Source of the DNA: Azospirillum rugosum
Lineage (GTDB): Bacteria; Pseudomonadota; Alphaproteobacteria; Azospirillales; Azospirillaceae
Assembly (NCBI RefSeq): GCF_017876155.1
Contig: NZ_JAGINP010000001.1
Location: 1-64,000, forward strand
Direction: 5' to 3'
Length of the DNA: 64,000 nucleotides
Shown: piece after piece, positions 33,978 to 42,983 of the stretch
Layout of the letters: each line of letters begins with the position of its first letter
How positions within the stretch are numbered: the stretch's first letter is position 1
Made by a program: the position numbers and the translations under genes
Notes under the pieces: generated by a model
What the model saw: only the letters and a program-made list of their open reading frames with translations
Databases searched by the model: none
Told to the model about the DNA's origin: nothing

Positions 33978-35918
33978 ATGGATCCGAAGGCGCGCCGCCC
34001 GATGCGGCGCTTCATGCCGCTGCTGGTCATGGTCGTCGTGGTGCCCTGGCTCGCCACGCTGGCGGCGGCGCTGATCGCGGCGGCCGGGCTGGCGGATCGG
34101 GGGGCGGCATCGCGCGCGGAGATCGTCGGCCTGGGCATCGCCCACGACCTGGAGAAGGCGTTGACGCTCGGCCTGCCGCTCGACCGCATGGCCGGCATGG
34201 AGGATTACCTGGGCGAGGCCGCGGCCGTGTTCCCGGAAATCGACCTGATCCTGGTGGTGGACGCCAGTGGTCGGCCCCTGTTCCAGAAGTCCAACGCCGC
34301 GCGGCCGGAGCTGTCGGTGCGCCTGACCCCGTCCGAGACGGACTGGGCCGCCCTGGGGCTGAAGGTGCAGCGCTTCCCGGTGCGCAACGGCGCGTCGGCG
34401 GCGGGGGAGGTGCTGCTGGGCCGCAGCGCCGTGTCGCAGCCGGCCAACGCTCAGCGCATTCTGATCGACTTCGCCGTGGCGATCAGCATAGCGCTCGCCA
34501 TGGGCGGGCTGCTGCTGCGCGCCATGCTGCATTCCCTGGTGGTGGCGCCGCTGCGCCTGGTCGCGGCGCTGGAATCGAACCTCGCGCGATCCGCCTACGA
34601 CCGTATCGCACCGCCGGTCGAGCAGAGCCTGATCGGCGGCCTGCTGGCCGAAATGAATCGTGTCGTGATCACCGTCAACGACCGCTTCGCGCGGGTGCGC
34701 AGCTACCTGACGGAGGTGCGCGACCTCAGCTTCAACAAGGAGGCGGCGGGGCAGGTCACCCCGCTGATCGCGCGTGTCGAGCGGCTGGGCGCCTTCGCCC
34801 CCGACCGTCTTGCCGCGCTGGCGCCCGGCGGCAGCGATCCGCTGCCCCACGTCGCCCTGTTCGCGGCGGGGGTCGTGCTGGCCGTCGTGACCGCGGTCGC
34901 GGCGCAGCGCCTCCCCCTGGGGCTGGCGATGCTCGGGGCCGGCGTCGGTGTGGCGCTGGCGGTGCCCATGGCCCACGCGCTCGGCCGCCGCGCGGCGCCG
35001 GTGGCGGTTCTGGCCTACCTGCTGTGGGCCTTGCTGGTCTGGGGGTTGTCACGGCTGTCGACGGGCACGCCGGTGCTTCTGGTCGCGGTGGCCGGGGTCG
35101 GCGCGCTGGCGGCGGTGCTGTCCGTCCAGTCCGTACGCGCGGCCGGGGACTCCCTGCGCGCCGGCCAGACCGTGTCGGCCGCAGCCGGCTTCGTCGCGGG
35201 CGCCGGCCTGTCCGTGCTGTGCGCGGGTGGGGCGGTCCTGGAGATCGGGATGGTCGCCGCCGCGCTGGCGACGCTGGTCGGTGCGACCGTTGCGCTGCGG
35301 CTGGAGGGGCGGGGCGGATCGGCGCTGCCACGGATCACGCTTCGGGGCTTGGCGGCCCCGGACCGCTGGTGGTCGGCGGCGACGGCGCGTCCCAAAGGCT
35401 GGGCCTTGTGGCTGGTGACGGTGCCGGCGCTCCTGTGCCTCGGCTTGCCGAGCGTCGGAGAGGCGCCGGACCTCCGGCGCAGCGCGGAGCTTGTCTGGCT
35501 GCACGCCATGCCGGCTTGGCTGGCCGCCACCGTCCTGGCGACCATGGCGCCGCGCGGCGCCGGTGCCGCCCTGGCGGCGCTGGGTGGCACGGCGGTGGCC
35601 GCGCTGGTCCTGGCCTTCGGATTGGTGGAGCCCGGGACCTCGATGGCGGTGCTGGTCGCCGCCGCGCTGGGGATCGCGCACGCCGGGCAGGCCGCGACCG
35701 GCGAACCGGGAGCCCTCGTCGCCGCGCGCGCCGCGCTGACCCTGCTGGCGGGCGCGGTTGCGGTCTGGATTGGGGCCGGAAGTGCCCTGCTGCCCGCGGC
35801 GGTGTCGGCGCTCGGCCTGTTGGCCGGCATCGCGGTCCTGCCGCCGCTGGCGGTGACCGCGTGGCGCTGCGCACTGCCGCGCCGGCGCGCGATTCCCGCG
35901 TCCGGGGAGGCGCTGTGA
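33978..35918 (+). CDS. Cache-HAMP protein with C-terminal 12-helix membrane domain (module 1, gene B)
   Basis: A 646-residue protein. TM helix 14-37, a periplasmic sensor (ALTLGLPLDRMAGMEDYL; ILVVDASGRPLFQKS), TM helix near 165-185, a HAMP-like/helical linker, then about twelve hydrophobic helices (285-635). The sensor half matches the Cache-HAMP-MFS protein at 53815-55794 (compare DLGIAVDKLVGMDELL). In the C-terminal half the segment PMAHALGRRAAPVAVLAYLL lines up with the MFS motif-A region of that protein (PIAGSVSERRGRRAVFLAGA), so I infer a degenerate MFS fold. The motif-A Asp/Glu-Arg core is largely lost, so transport is doubtful. It ends overlapping the next start (ATGA-type, 35918). Confidence 0.68.
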   Translation: MDPKARRPMRRFMPLLVMVVVVPWLATLAAALIAAAGLADRGAASRAEIVGLGIAHDLEKALTLGLPLDRMAGMEDYLGEAAAVFPEIDLILVVDASGRPLFQKSNAARPELSVRLTPSETDWAALGLKVQRFPVRNGASAAGEVLLGRSAVSQPANAQRILIDFAVAISIALAMGGLLLRAMLHSLVVAPLRLVAALESNLARSAYDRIAPPVEQSLIGGLLAEMNRVVITVNDRFARVRSYLTEVRDLSFNKEAAGQVTPLIARVERLGAFAPDRLAALAPGGSDPLPHVALFAAGVVLAVVTAVAAQRLPLGLAMLGAGVGVALAVPMAHALGRRAAPVAVLAYLLWALLVWGLSRLSTGTPVLLVAVAGVGALAAVLSVQSVRAAGDSLRAGQTVSAAAGFVAGAGLSVLCAGGAVLEIGMVAAALATLVGATVALRLEGRGGSALPRITLRGLAAPDRWWSAATARPKGWALWLVTVPALLCLGLPSVGEAPDLRRSAELVWLHAMPAWLAATVLATMAPRGAGAALAALGGTAVAALVLAFGLVEPGTSMAVLVAAALGIAHAGQAATGEPGALVAARAALTLLAGAVAVWIGAGSALLPAAVSALGLLAGIAVLPPLAVTAWRCALPRRRAIPASGEAL

Positions 35919-37969
35919 TGTCAGTCCTGGTGATGAACGGGCTGCGGCAGCGGATGACGGTGGTCGCCGTCGGCGCGGTCCTTGCGATGCTGGCCACCGC
36001 CGCCGGCTTCTCCCTGCTGCGGACGGAGGTGGTGTCCTCCCGCCACGCGGAGGAGGAGGCGCGGCTGGTGCAGCGCCTGTGGGAAGGGCTGCTCGACCAG
36101 ACCGCCGCGGCGGCCAAGGCGGCCGTCGGCGACCCGCGCCTGACCACGGCGCTGGAGCGCGGGGACGCGGCCGCGGCGACCGAGCGGCTGCGCGCGCTGG
36201 AGCTGACATCCGTCGCCCTGCTGAACGGCGCCGGGCAGACCCTGCTCGGCGCGCCGGCCGGCGACGCGGCGCGGCTGATCGACGAGCGGCGCATCGGGCA
36301 GGTGTTGACGCAGAACTACGTGCACGACGGGCTGGTGCTGTCCGGCGGCACCGCCCAGCTTCTCCTGGCGCAGCCGTTCGGCGCGCAGCGCCCCGCCGAC
36401 CGGGTGGTGGTCGCGGTTCGGCCGCTGACCGACAGCCTGGAAACGCTGGCCGACGTGCATGGCGGCTCCGCCTACCTCACCGACGCCGATGGGAAGCTGT
36501 ACGGACACGCCGGCCCGCTGGCCTGGAACGACGTGCGCCCGGCCCTGCGCATGGACGGCGGCGAACCCGTGCGCGCGACCATCGCGGAGCGCGCCTACGA
36601 CATCCGCAGCCTGCGCCTGCCCAAGGTGGCCGGCGCGGGGCCGGAGGGCGGGGCGACGCTCTTCCTGGTGACCGCGCGGGAGACGACGCTGGTCGCCATG
36701 GCCGACAGCCTGCTCGACACCACGACCATCCTGGTGGTGCTGACGGTGCTGGCGGCCGGGACGCTGGGGCTCGACTGGTTCTTCCGGCGCAGCTTCAACC
36801 CGGTCTACGCCTCCATGTCCGCCCTGTCGGCGCTGGCCGCCGGGGACACCAGCGTGGCGGTGCTGGGGGCGGAGCGGCACGACGAGGCCGGGCGGCTCGC
36901 CCGCACGGTGGAGGTGTTCCGCGACCGCAGCCGCGCGCTGCGCGACGCGGAGGAGCGGCGCGCCCGCCACTGGCTGCGTCAGCAAGCCTTCATCCGCAAG
37001 CAGATGCTTCGCTTGGCCGAGACCCTGCCGGAGCAGGGGCAGCGGGAGCTGCTGGCCGACCTCGCGCGGATCGAGGCCGCGGCGGCGGAACGGCCGGGCG
37101 GCGACCGCGCCGACGATCCCGGCGCGCTGGCCGTCGCCTTCGAGGTGATGGCGGAGCGCGTGCGCGACCAGCACGCCGAACTCGACGGCATGGTCCGGCA
37201 GCTGCAGGCTGCGCTCAACACCCGGACGGAACTGCTGGAACTCCAGAAGCAGTTCGAGATCGCCCGGCGCATGCAGGCCGCCATGCTGCCGGCCGACCTG
37301 CCAGACCTTCCGGACCTGGAGGCCGCGGGGCTGATGCGCCCGGCGGCGGAGTTCGACGGCAGTTTCTACGACTTCTTCCAGACCGCCGACGGGACGCTGG
37401 TTGTGCTGCTGGGGCAGGTGTCCGGCGGCGGGCTTGCCGCCGGCTTCATGACGGTGACGGCGCGCGCCGCGGTGCGCACGCTGGCGGAGGCGGGGCAGGG
37501 TCCCGCGGCCTGTCTGACCGGCGCCAACCGGCTGCTCGCCGCCGACAACGCGGCGGGGCGGGCCATCGGGCTTGCCATGGGGGTCGTCGCGCCGCGGTCC
37601 CGGCGGCTGGTCTTCGCCGCCGCGGGCATGCCGGAGCCCTTCATCCTGCGCCGCTTCGGCGACGTGGTGGACCTGCCGGTCGCGGCCAACCCGCCGCTCG
37701 GCCTCGACGCGGGGATGGCGGTGACGGAGACGGCGCTGGAACTGCCGGTGCCGAGCACGCTCGTGCTGTGCAACGGTGGGCTGCTGGACGGCGCCAACCG
37801 GTTCGGCGTGGGCTTCGGGCGCGCGCGCATGACGGACACGCTGGGCAACCTCGACGACCTGTCGGCGCACAGCGTCACGGCGGCGGTCTCGGCCGCGCTG
37901 GCCGAGCATGCGGGCGGCGCGCCGATGCCGCAGGACCGGCTCTGCGTCGCGCTGCGGGTGCGGGCATGA
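35918..37969 (+). CDS. Cache-HAMP-SpoIIE protein, predicted pseudophosphatase (module 1, gene C)
   Basis: A 683-residue protein: TM 12-34, periplasmic dCache-like domain to about 255, TM 268-288, HAMP 290-345, helical linker, and a SpoIIE/RsbU PP2C domain from about 440 (FEIARRMQAAMLPADLP). The metal-binding aspartates are replaced: GDFYD reads GSFYD (Ser482), GDVSGKG reads GQVSGGG (Gln500), and the TDG motif reads NGG (Gly620). With all three lost it should not dephosphorylate; a binding or scaffold role is more likely. It overlaps the transglycosylase start (ATGA). Its place at the head of a T6SS arm hints at post-translational control of secretion. Confidence 0.82.
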   Translation: MSVLVMNGLRQRMTVVAVGAVLAMLATAAGFSLLRTEVVSSRHAEEEARLVQRLWEGLLDQTAAAAKAAVGDPRLTTALERGDAAAATERLRALELTSVALLNGAGQTLLGAPAGDAARLIDERRIGQVLTQNYVHDGLVLSGGTAQLLLAQPFGAQRPADRVVVAVRPLTDSLETLADVHGGSAYLTDADGKLYGHAGPLAWNDVRPALRMDGGEPVRATIAERAYDIRSLRLPKVAGAGPEGGATLFLVTARETTLVAMADSLLDTTTILVVLTVLAAGTLGLDWFFRRSFNPVYASMSALSALAAGDTSVAVLGAERHDEAGRLARTVEVFRDRSRALRDAEERRARHWLRQQAFIRKQMLRLAETLPEQGQRELLADLARIEAAAAERPGGDRADDPGALAVAFEVMAERVRDQHAELDGMVRQLQAALNTRTELLELQKQFEIARRMQAAMLPADLPDLPDLEAAGLMRPAAEFDGSFYDFFQTADGTLVVLLGQVSGGGLAAGFMTVTARAAVRTLAEAGQGPAACLTGANRLLAADNAAGRAIGLAMGVVAPRSRRLVFAAAGMPEPFILRRFGDVVDLPVAANPPLGLDAGMAVTETALELPVPSTLVLCNGGLLDGANRFGVGFGRARMTDTLGNLDDLSAHSVTAAVSAALAEHAGGAPMPQDRLCVALRVRA

Positions 37970-38562
37970 TCGGGCGCGGCGTGATCGCGGCGGCCCTGGC
38001 CGTCCTGACGCTGGGCTTTGAAAGCGCGTCGGCGCAGTTGGCCGCCCAGCCGCCCGGCGGGCCGGCGCTGTTCCAGTGCACCCGCCATTTTCGCAACAGC
38101 GAGGCCATGTACGGCATTCCCCGCGGCATCCTGCACGCCATGAGCGTCGTGGAATCGGGGCGCGCCGGCATGCCCTGGCCCTGGGCGCTGAACGTCTCCG
38201 GCACGCCGCGCTTTCCCGCCACGCGGTCGGAGGCGCTGCGGCTGATGCGCGACGAGGTGGGAACGTTGCGCGCCGACGTGGCCGTGGGCTGCATGCAGAT
38301 CTACACGCGCTGGCACGCGGGCTCCTTCGCCGCGGACGAGGACATCCTCGACCCCGCCATCAACGTCACCTACGCCGCCCGTTTCCTGCGGGAACTGTAC
38401 GACCGCCACGGCTCCTGGACGGAGGCGGTGCGCCGGTACCACGCCAGCGACCCGGCGGCGCAGGACACCTACCTTTGCCAGGTCCTCGACCGGCGGGTCC
38501 GGCTCGGCTACCAGCGCCCGACGCCCGACATGCAGCGCCTGTGCGGCGGGAAGCCGTCGTGA
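37966..38562 (+). CDS. Exported lytic transglycosylase-like protein
   Basis: A 198-residue protein with a signal peptide (to about residue 23, ASAQ) and an SLT-type fold: GIPRGILHAMSVVESGR with the catalytic Glu63, DVAVGCMQIYTRWH, PAINVTYAARFLRELYDRHG, and AVRRYHA. It would cut the peptidoglycan glycan strand so the T6SS can cross the wall. It overlaps the pseudophosphatase stop by four bases, and two SPOR genes follow it. Confidence 0.88.
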   Translation: MIGRGVIAAALAVLTLGFESASAQLAAQPPGGPALFQCTRHFRNSEAMYGIPRGILHAMSVVESGRAGMPWPWALNVSGTPRFPATRSEALRLMRDEVGTLRADVAVGCMQIYTRWHAGSFAADEDILDPAINVTYAARFLRELYDRHGSWTEAVRRYHASDPAAQDTYLCQVLDRRVRLGYQRPTPDMQRLCGGKPS

Positions 38563-38572
38563 GGGGGCGGTG

Positions 38573-39103
38573 ATGAAGAAGATCCTGATCGTCGTGGTGG
38601 CCGTCCTGCTGCTCGGCCTTGCCCTCGGGGGAGGGTATCTTCTGGCCGGTGGTGGGATGCCCGGCGCCGCGGACGCGAAGACCGTCGAGGTCGTGCCCGG
38701 CAAACAGGAGCCTGCTCCGGCCGCCCCGGTTGAGGGCGGCAAGGCCGCCGAAGCGGCCAAAGCCGACGCCCCTCCATCGCCACCGGCCGTCCCGGTGCGG
38801 CCCGTCGCAGCGCCCGCCAAAGGCGATGCGCGTTTCGCCATCGAACTGGGCGTGTTCCGTTCCGCCGAGAACGCCCAGCAGTTCGCTGTGGCGCTGGTTG
38901 AGCGCAAGCTTCCTGTGGAGATCGTGGAGACGGTGGACGCTGCCGGGCAGACCTGGCGGCGGGTGCGCGCCGGCGCCTTTGCCGACCGTTGGCAGGCCGA
39001 GGCGCGCTTGGTCGAGTACGACCGCATTGCCGGCCTTAACGGCGTCGTGGTCGAAGAGCCCGCCTTGCCCGCAGCGCCGGCAAAGCCGGCCGGCGGCGAA
39101 TGA
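38573..39103 (+). CDS. SPOR-domain membrane protein 1
   Basis: A 176-residue protein: N-terminal TM anchor (ILIVVVAVLLLGLALGGGYLL), a Pro/Ala/Lys-rich linker, and a C-terminal SPOR-like domain (FAIELGVFRSAENAQQFAVA; WRRVRAGAFADRWQAEA). SPOR domains bind denuded peptidoglycan, which fits a place beside the lytic transglycosylase. The ATG at 38573 follows GAGGGGGCGG. A GTG at 38570 is also possible. Confidence 0.8.
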   Translation: MKKILIVVVAVLLLGLALGGGYLLAGGGMPGAADAKTVEVVPGKQEPAPAAPVEGGKAAEAAKADAPPSPPAVPVRPVAAPAKGDARFAIELGVFRSAENAQQFAVALVERKLPVEIVETVDAAGQTWRRVRAGAFADRWQAEARLVEYDRIAGLNGVVVEEPALPAAPAKPAGGE

Positions 39104-39166
39104 TCCAGATCGGACCAACGGGTTAACCCGGCGGAGTTGCAGGCTTTCACGGTGCCGGACGTCATT

Positions 39167-39340
39167 CCCTCTCCCCTCCGGGGAGAGGGTCAGGGTGAGG
39201 GGGTAGCATGGGCGCCAGCCCATGCCAGGGGATTGCCAAGGGGCAGCATGCCCCTTGGCGGCGCGCACAAGCGCGCCGGCCCCCTCACCCTCCCCACGCC
39301 TACGGCGTGGGTCCCCTCCCTCTCCCCGGAGGGGAGAGGG
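39167..39340. repeat. Intergenic palindromic repeat, copy 5
   Basis: The most regular copy. Its left end is CCCTCTCCCC/GGGGAGAGGG (39167-39176/39180-39189) plus TCAGGGTGAGGGGG. Its right end is the mirror image, CCCCCTCACCC ... CCCTCTCCCC/GGGGAGAGGG (39318-39340). Between them are hairpins GCATGGGC/GCCCATGC, CCAAGGGGCA/TGCCCCTTGG and CCCACGCC/GGCGTGGG. The 402-base gap around it (39104-39505) holds no other gene. It interrupts the T6SS plus arm. Confidence 0.8.
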
Positions 39341-39505
39341 CGAGTTCTCGCGACCATCAATATGACCTTTTGACCCTGTCCCTTCGCGTCCCCGGCAGGA
39401 CTGCGCCAGAACGAACCAGACAAGGCGCAACGATCCGCGTCCGGGATGCTTCAATCACGCTGGAACTCCGCCCGGCCGGCGGAGCCGCATCTCAGGGGCT
39501 TTGCG

Positions 39506-40258
39506 ATGATGACGATCACGCTCGGGCGATGGCAGGTGGCGGCTCTTGCCGTCAGCCTCTTCGCGCTCGTCGTGGTCGCCGTGTTCTCGGGTTTCCTGCT
39601 CGCCGCCTACAGTTTGGCGGGGGCCAGCCCGTCCGTGGCGTCCGACGCCCCCGCGCCTTCTCAATCCGTCGCCGGCGGCGACCTCGCCGCCGCGGCCCGC
39701 CAGCGCTTGAAGAACAATTACGAGGCGAACCGCGCGATCGTCGGGACGGCCGATGAGGTTGGCGACGTGGTGCGCGAGGGCAACGCCATGTTTGTCGATC
39801 CGGTGGCGAAGGGCGCCGGCGCTGCGGCCCGGCGCTTCCTGCCGAAATGGATGAGCAGCCAAGTGGCCCGCGGCATCGACCGCGCGAGCTTCCACACCAA
39901 GGAGAAGTTCGCCTACGGGGTCGAGGATTCGGTGGAGGGCTCGCTGAAGGACACGGTCTACGGCGACGGCACCGGCCGGGCGCCAGCTGCGCCGCCGCGG
40001 GTCTACGCCGTCGAACTCGGGCGCTTCGCCACCCCCTTCAACGCGGAATCCTTCGCCGCCGCCGCGGCCCAGCGTGGCGTGCCCACCACCGTCGATTACG
40101 CGCCGGAGTCCGGTCCGTCCGCCGCCTACGCCGTGCGCAGCGGGCGCTACGCCGCCGCCGACGAGGCGTCCGCGGCGCTCGACGCGCTGTCGCGCTCAGC
40201 CGGCGTCTCCGGAACCGTCGTCACCCTTGCCGAACCGGGAGCACGTCCCGCGCCATGA
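39506..40258 (+). CDS. SPOR-domain membrane protein 2
   Basis: A 250-residue protein: TM helix at about 10-35 (VAALAVSLFALVVVAVFSGFL), a long helical periplasmic stretch, and a C-terminal SPOR-like domain (VYAVELGRFATPFNAESFAA; AAYAVRSGRYAAADEA). It is probably a second peptidoglycan-binding accessory of the T6SS. The start was set at the ATG pair just before the TM helix; a longer frame from 39446 lacks a good ribosome site. Its stop overlaps the lipoprotein start. Confidence 0.7.
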   Translation: MMTITLGRWQVAALAVSLFALVVVAVFSGFLLAAYSLAGASPSVASDAPAPSQSVAGGDLAAAARQRLKNNYEANRAIVGTADEVGDVVREGNAMFVDPVAKGAGAAARRFLPKWMSSQVARGIDRASFHTKEKFAYGVEDSVEGSLKDTVYGDGTGRAPAAPPRVYAVELGRFATPFNAESFAAAAAQRGVPTTVDYAPESGPSAAYAVRSGRYAAADEASAALDALSRSAGVSGTVVTLAEPGARPAP

Positions 40259-40704
40259 TGCCCTTCACCTCACCACGCCTTCGGATCGCCGCAACGCTGT
40301 CCCTGGCCCTGCTGGCGACGGCTTGCGCGGACAAGCCCTCGGCACGGCTGGACACGGTGTCGGTCACCGTGGCCCCGGCCGCCAACGACACCACGCCGGT
40401 CGCCATCGACATGGTGGCCGTGCGCGACAAGGCGCTGGTGGAGAAGCTGGCCGCCCTGACCGCCGCCGATTGGTTCGGCCAGCGGGAGCAGACCCTTCGC
40501 GACCACCCCACGACGGTCGGCGTGACGAGCTGGGAACTGGTGCCTGGCCAGAAGCTGCACACCGAATTGCCGAATCAGGAGCCCGCCTGGGCGATCCTGG
40601 TCTTCGCCAACTACGCCACCCCCGGGCCGCACCGCCTGCGCGTGCCGGACACCCGAACGCTGACCCTCACCGCCGGGGACAAAGATGTCGAACTGGCTCC
40701 CTGA
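40255..40704 (+). CDS. tssJ: T6SS outer-membrane lipoprotein, TssJ-like
   Basis: A 149-residue lipoprotein with lipobox LLATAC (Cys24). The mature part (AVRDKALVEKLAALTAADWF; WELVPGQKLHTELPN; ILVFANYATPGPHRLRV) has the beta-rich pattern of the T6SS lipoprotein that anchors TssM in the outer membrane, though it differs from classical TssJ, so the symbol is tentative. Position just before tssK supports the call. The start overlaps the upstream stop (ATGA). Confidence 0.72.
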   Translation: MMPFTSPRLRIAATLSLALLATACADKPSARLDTVSVTVAPAANDTTPVAIDMVAVRDKALVEKLAALTAADWFGQREQTLRDHPTTVGVTSWELVPGQKLHTELPNQEPAWAILVFANYATPGPHRLRVPDTRTLTLTAGDKDVELAP

Positions 40705-40734
40705 CGCCCCACTGTGCACCGAGACGAGGACCGC

Positions 40735-42078
40735 ATGACCGACGCGCGCGACATTCCCGACGCGATCGCGTGGCACGACGGCATGCTGCTGGCGCCCCAG
40801 CATTTCCAGCAGCAGGCCCTGCGGCACGAGCGGCAGCTGACCTACCACCTGCGCTTTGCCCGGCCCTTCCACTGGGGTGTCGCGCACTTGCAGGTCGACC
40901 GCGTGCAGCTCGTCTCCGGCCTCGTCCAGGTGCGGGAGCTGGAGGCGGTCATGCCCGACGGGCTGGTCGTCGACTATCACGCCGGCGCCGACGAGCCGCT
41001 GGAGGTGGACATCTCCGCCTACGCCGACCCGGTCGGCCAGACGCAGATCACCATCCACCTGATCGTGCCGACCGCGCGGGGCGACCGCGCGCCGGGGCCG
41101 GGCGAGACGCCGCGCTACGTCTCGGTCGAAGGCGCGCCGGTGCCCGACCTGCACGGCGGGGAGGAGGTGCAGATCGCCCGCCTGCGCCCGCGGCTGGCGC
41201 TCTACGCCACCACCGGCCCGAACCAGAAACCGCCGCAGAAGTTCGTGTCCATGCCCATCGCGCAGGCGACCTTCCGCAACGACGCCTTCGTGCTGACCGA
41301 CTTCGTGCCGCCGGCGCTCGCCGTCACCGCCAACTCGTCGCTCGGGCGGCTGGGGGCGGAGGTGGTGCGGCGCGTGCGCGAGAAGGCGCTGTTCCTGGCC
41401 GAACGCTCCGGCGTCGGCAGCGGCAACGCCACGACGGAGCTGGCCGAGGCGGCGCGGGTGGAGATCCGCAGCCTGGTCACCGGCCTGCCGCCGCTGGAGG
41501 CGCAGCTGGGCGTCGGCGTCTGCCACCCCTTCGACGTCTACCTGTCGCTCTGCACGCTGGCCGGACACCTGTCGGCCTTCGCCAGCGGCGCCGTGCCGGC
41601 CAAGCTGTCGCGCTACGATCACGACGACCCGATGGCCAGCTTCGGCGAGGTGCGCGACTTCATCCTTCGCATGATCGACCGCGTGAAGGAAGGCGTGGCG
41701 CGCATCCCCTTCACCTTCGAGGACGGCATGTTCGGGCTGCCGATGGAGGAGGCCTGGCTGAAGGGCCGGCTCGTCGTCGGCGTGCGCGGCCCGGCCGCGG
41801 CCTCGGTCAGCGAGGTCGCGGCCTGGATGGAGAACTGCATCGTCGCCTCGCGGTCGAAGCTGGAGGCGCTGTCCGGCCTGCGCGTGAAGGGCGCCGACCG
41901 CATCGCGCTGGACGACAGCGGGGAGGGCGGGGTGGCCGCCCCGTGCGGGGTGGTGCCCTTCGAGGTGAAGGTCGACCCCCGCTACATCGTGCCCGGCGAG
42001 CGGCTGGAGATCTGGAACCCGGACTCGCTGGGCAGCCGCTTCCGCCCCGTCGAGATCACGCTGTTCGTGACCGCCTGA
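40735..42078 (+). CDS. tssK: T6SS baseplate adaptor TssK
   Basis: A 447-residue TssK (ImpJ/VasE family) with the hallmark WHDGMLLAPQHFQQQ at residues 13-27, HWGVAHLQVD, VSMPIAQATFRND, and the C-terminal head PFEVKVDPRYIVPGE. It links the baseplate to the TssJLM membrane complex. The ATG at 40735 follows GACGAGGACC. Sixteen bases separate it from tssL. Confidence 0.95.
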   Translation: MTDARDIPDAIAWHDGMLLAPQHFQQQALRHERQLTYHLRFARPFHWGVAHLQVDRVQLVSGLVQVRELEAVMPDGLVVDYHAGADEPLEVDISAYADPVGQTQITIHLIVPTARGDRAPGPGETPRYVSVEGAPVPDLHGGEEVQIARLRPRLALYATTGPNQKPPQKFVSMPIAQATFRNDAFVLTDFVPPALAVTANSSLGRLGAEVVRRVREKALFLAERSGVGSGNATTELAEAARVEIRSLVTGLPPLEAQLGVGVCHPFDVYLSLCTLAGHLSAFASGAVPAKLSRYDHDDPMASFGEVRDFILRMIDRVKEGVARIPFTFEDGMFGLPMEEAWLKGRLVVGVRGPAAASVSEVAAWMENCIVASRSKLEALSGLRVKGADRIALDDSGEGGVAAPCGVVPFEVKVDPRYIVPGERLEIWNPDSLGSRFRPVEITLFVTA

Positions 42079-42094
42079 GGAAGGACCTGACCGC

Positions 42095-42970
42095 ATGCTC
42101 CACCGCCGAGACCTGGTCGACCACTTCCTCGCCTTCGCGCGGGAACTCCAGCAGCACCGCGCGGCGATCGAATCCGGCCGCGCCAAGCCGGCGCGCAAGC
42201 CCGAGGGTGGCGCCGAGCCGGCCGAGGCCCTGCCGGCCTTCCTGACGGAGGACGTGCTGGCGCTTCCCGCGCTCGGCGGCGGGCAGGCCGCCATCGGCGT
42301 TCCGTCGCTGGCGCTGGAGCCGGACGCGGAGATCGTCATCCGCCGCCTTCAGGACTTCCTGGAGGCGCAGGCGGTCCAGGTCGGGCGCACCGCCACCGAC
42401 CTGATGATCAGCCAGCACCGCGAGGCCCAATACGCCATGGCGGCGCTGGCCGACGACCTGTTCATCCACGACGTGGAGTGGACCGGACGGGAGATCTGGC
42501 GCGGCGTCCTGCTGGAGCAGGCGCTGTTCCGCACCCGGTTGGCCGGCGAGCGGGTGTTCGACCGGATGGAGGCGTTGCTCGCCAGCAACGACCGCCGGCT
42601 GGTGCAGTTGGCCGCGGTCTATCTCTGCGTGCTCGGCATGGGCTTCAAGGGGCGGTACCGGGTGCCGGGCGGCGAGTCCACGCTGCGCAACTACAGCGCC
42701 CGCCTGTTCGAGTTCATCGCCGGGCGGGAGTCGGAGCTTGGTACGGGCCTGCTGCCCGCCGGGCGGACGCTGATCCCCGCCGCCTACGCCCACACGCTGA
42801 CCGACGGCAAGGCGCGCACACTGGCGCGGGGGCCGCGCTGGCCGGTCGTGCTGGGGGCGATCGCCGGGGTGTGGCTGGTGTTGGGGCAGGCGCTGTGGTG
42901 GATGTCCACCGCCCAGCTGTCGAGCGCGGCGGACGCGGTGCTGCAGGCATCGCTCCGCGTGACGCGCTGA
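42095..42970 (+). CDS. tssL: T6SS membrane protein TssL (DotU/IcmH family)
   Basis: A 291-residue tail-anchored protein. The cytoplasmic hook domain carries QYAMAALADDLFIHDVEWTG, W....LEQALFRTRLAGERVF and ELAAVYLCVLGMGFKGRYR-type motifs. A single C-terminal TM helix is at about 249-269 (VVLGAIAGVWLVLGQALWW). No peptidoglycan-binding OmpA domain is fused; SPOR proteins nearby may do that job. Thirteen bases before tssM. Confidence 0.94.
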   Translation: MLHRRDLVDHFLAFARELQQHRAAIESGRAKPARKPEGGAEPAEALPAFLTEDVLALPALGGGQAAIGVPSLALEPDAEIVIRRLQDFLEAQAVQVGRTATDLMISQHREAQYAMAALADDLFIHDVEWTGREIWRGVLLEQALFRTRLAGERVFDRMEALLASNDRRLVQLAAVYLCVLGMGFKGRYRVPGGESTLRNYSARLFEFIAGRESELGTGLLPAGRTLIPAAYAHTLTDGKARTLARGPRWPVVLGAIAGVWLVLGQALWWMSTAQLSSAADAVLQASLRVTR

Positions 42971-42983
42971 GGAGGGGACGGTC

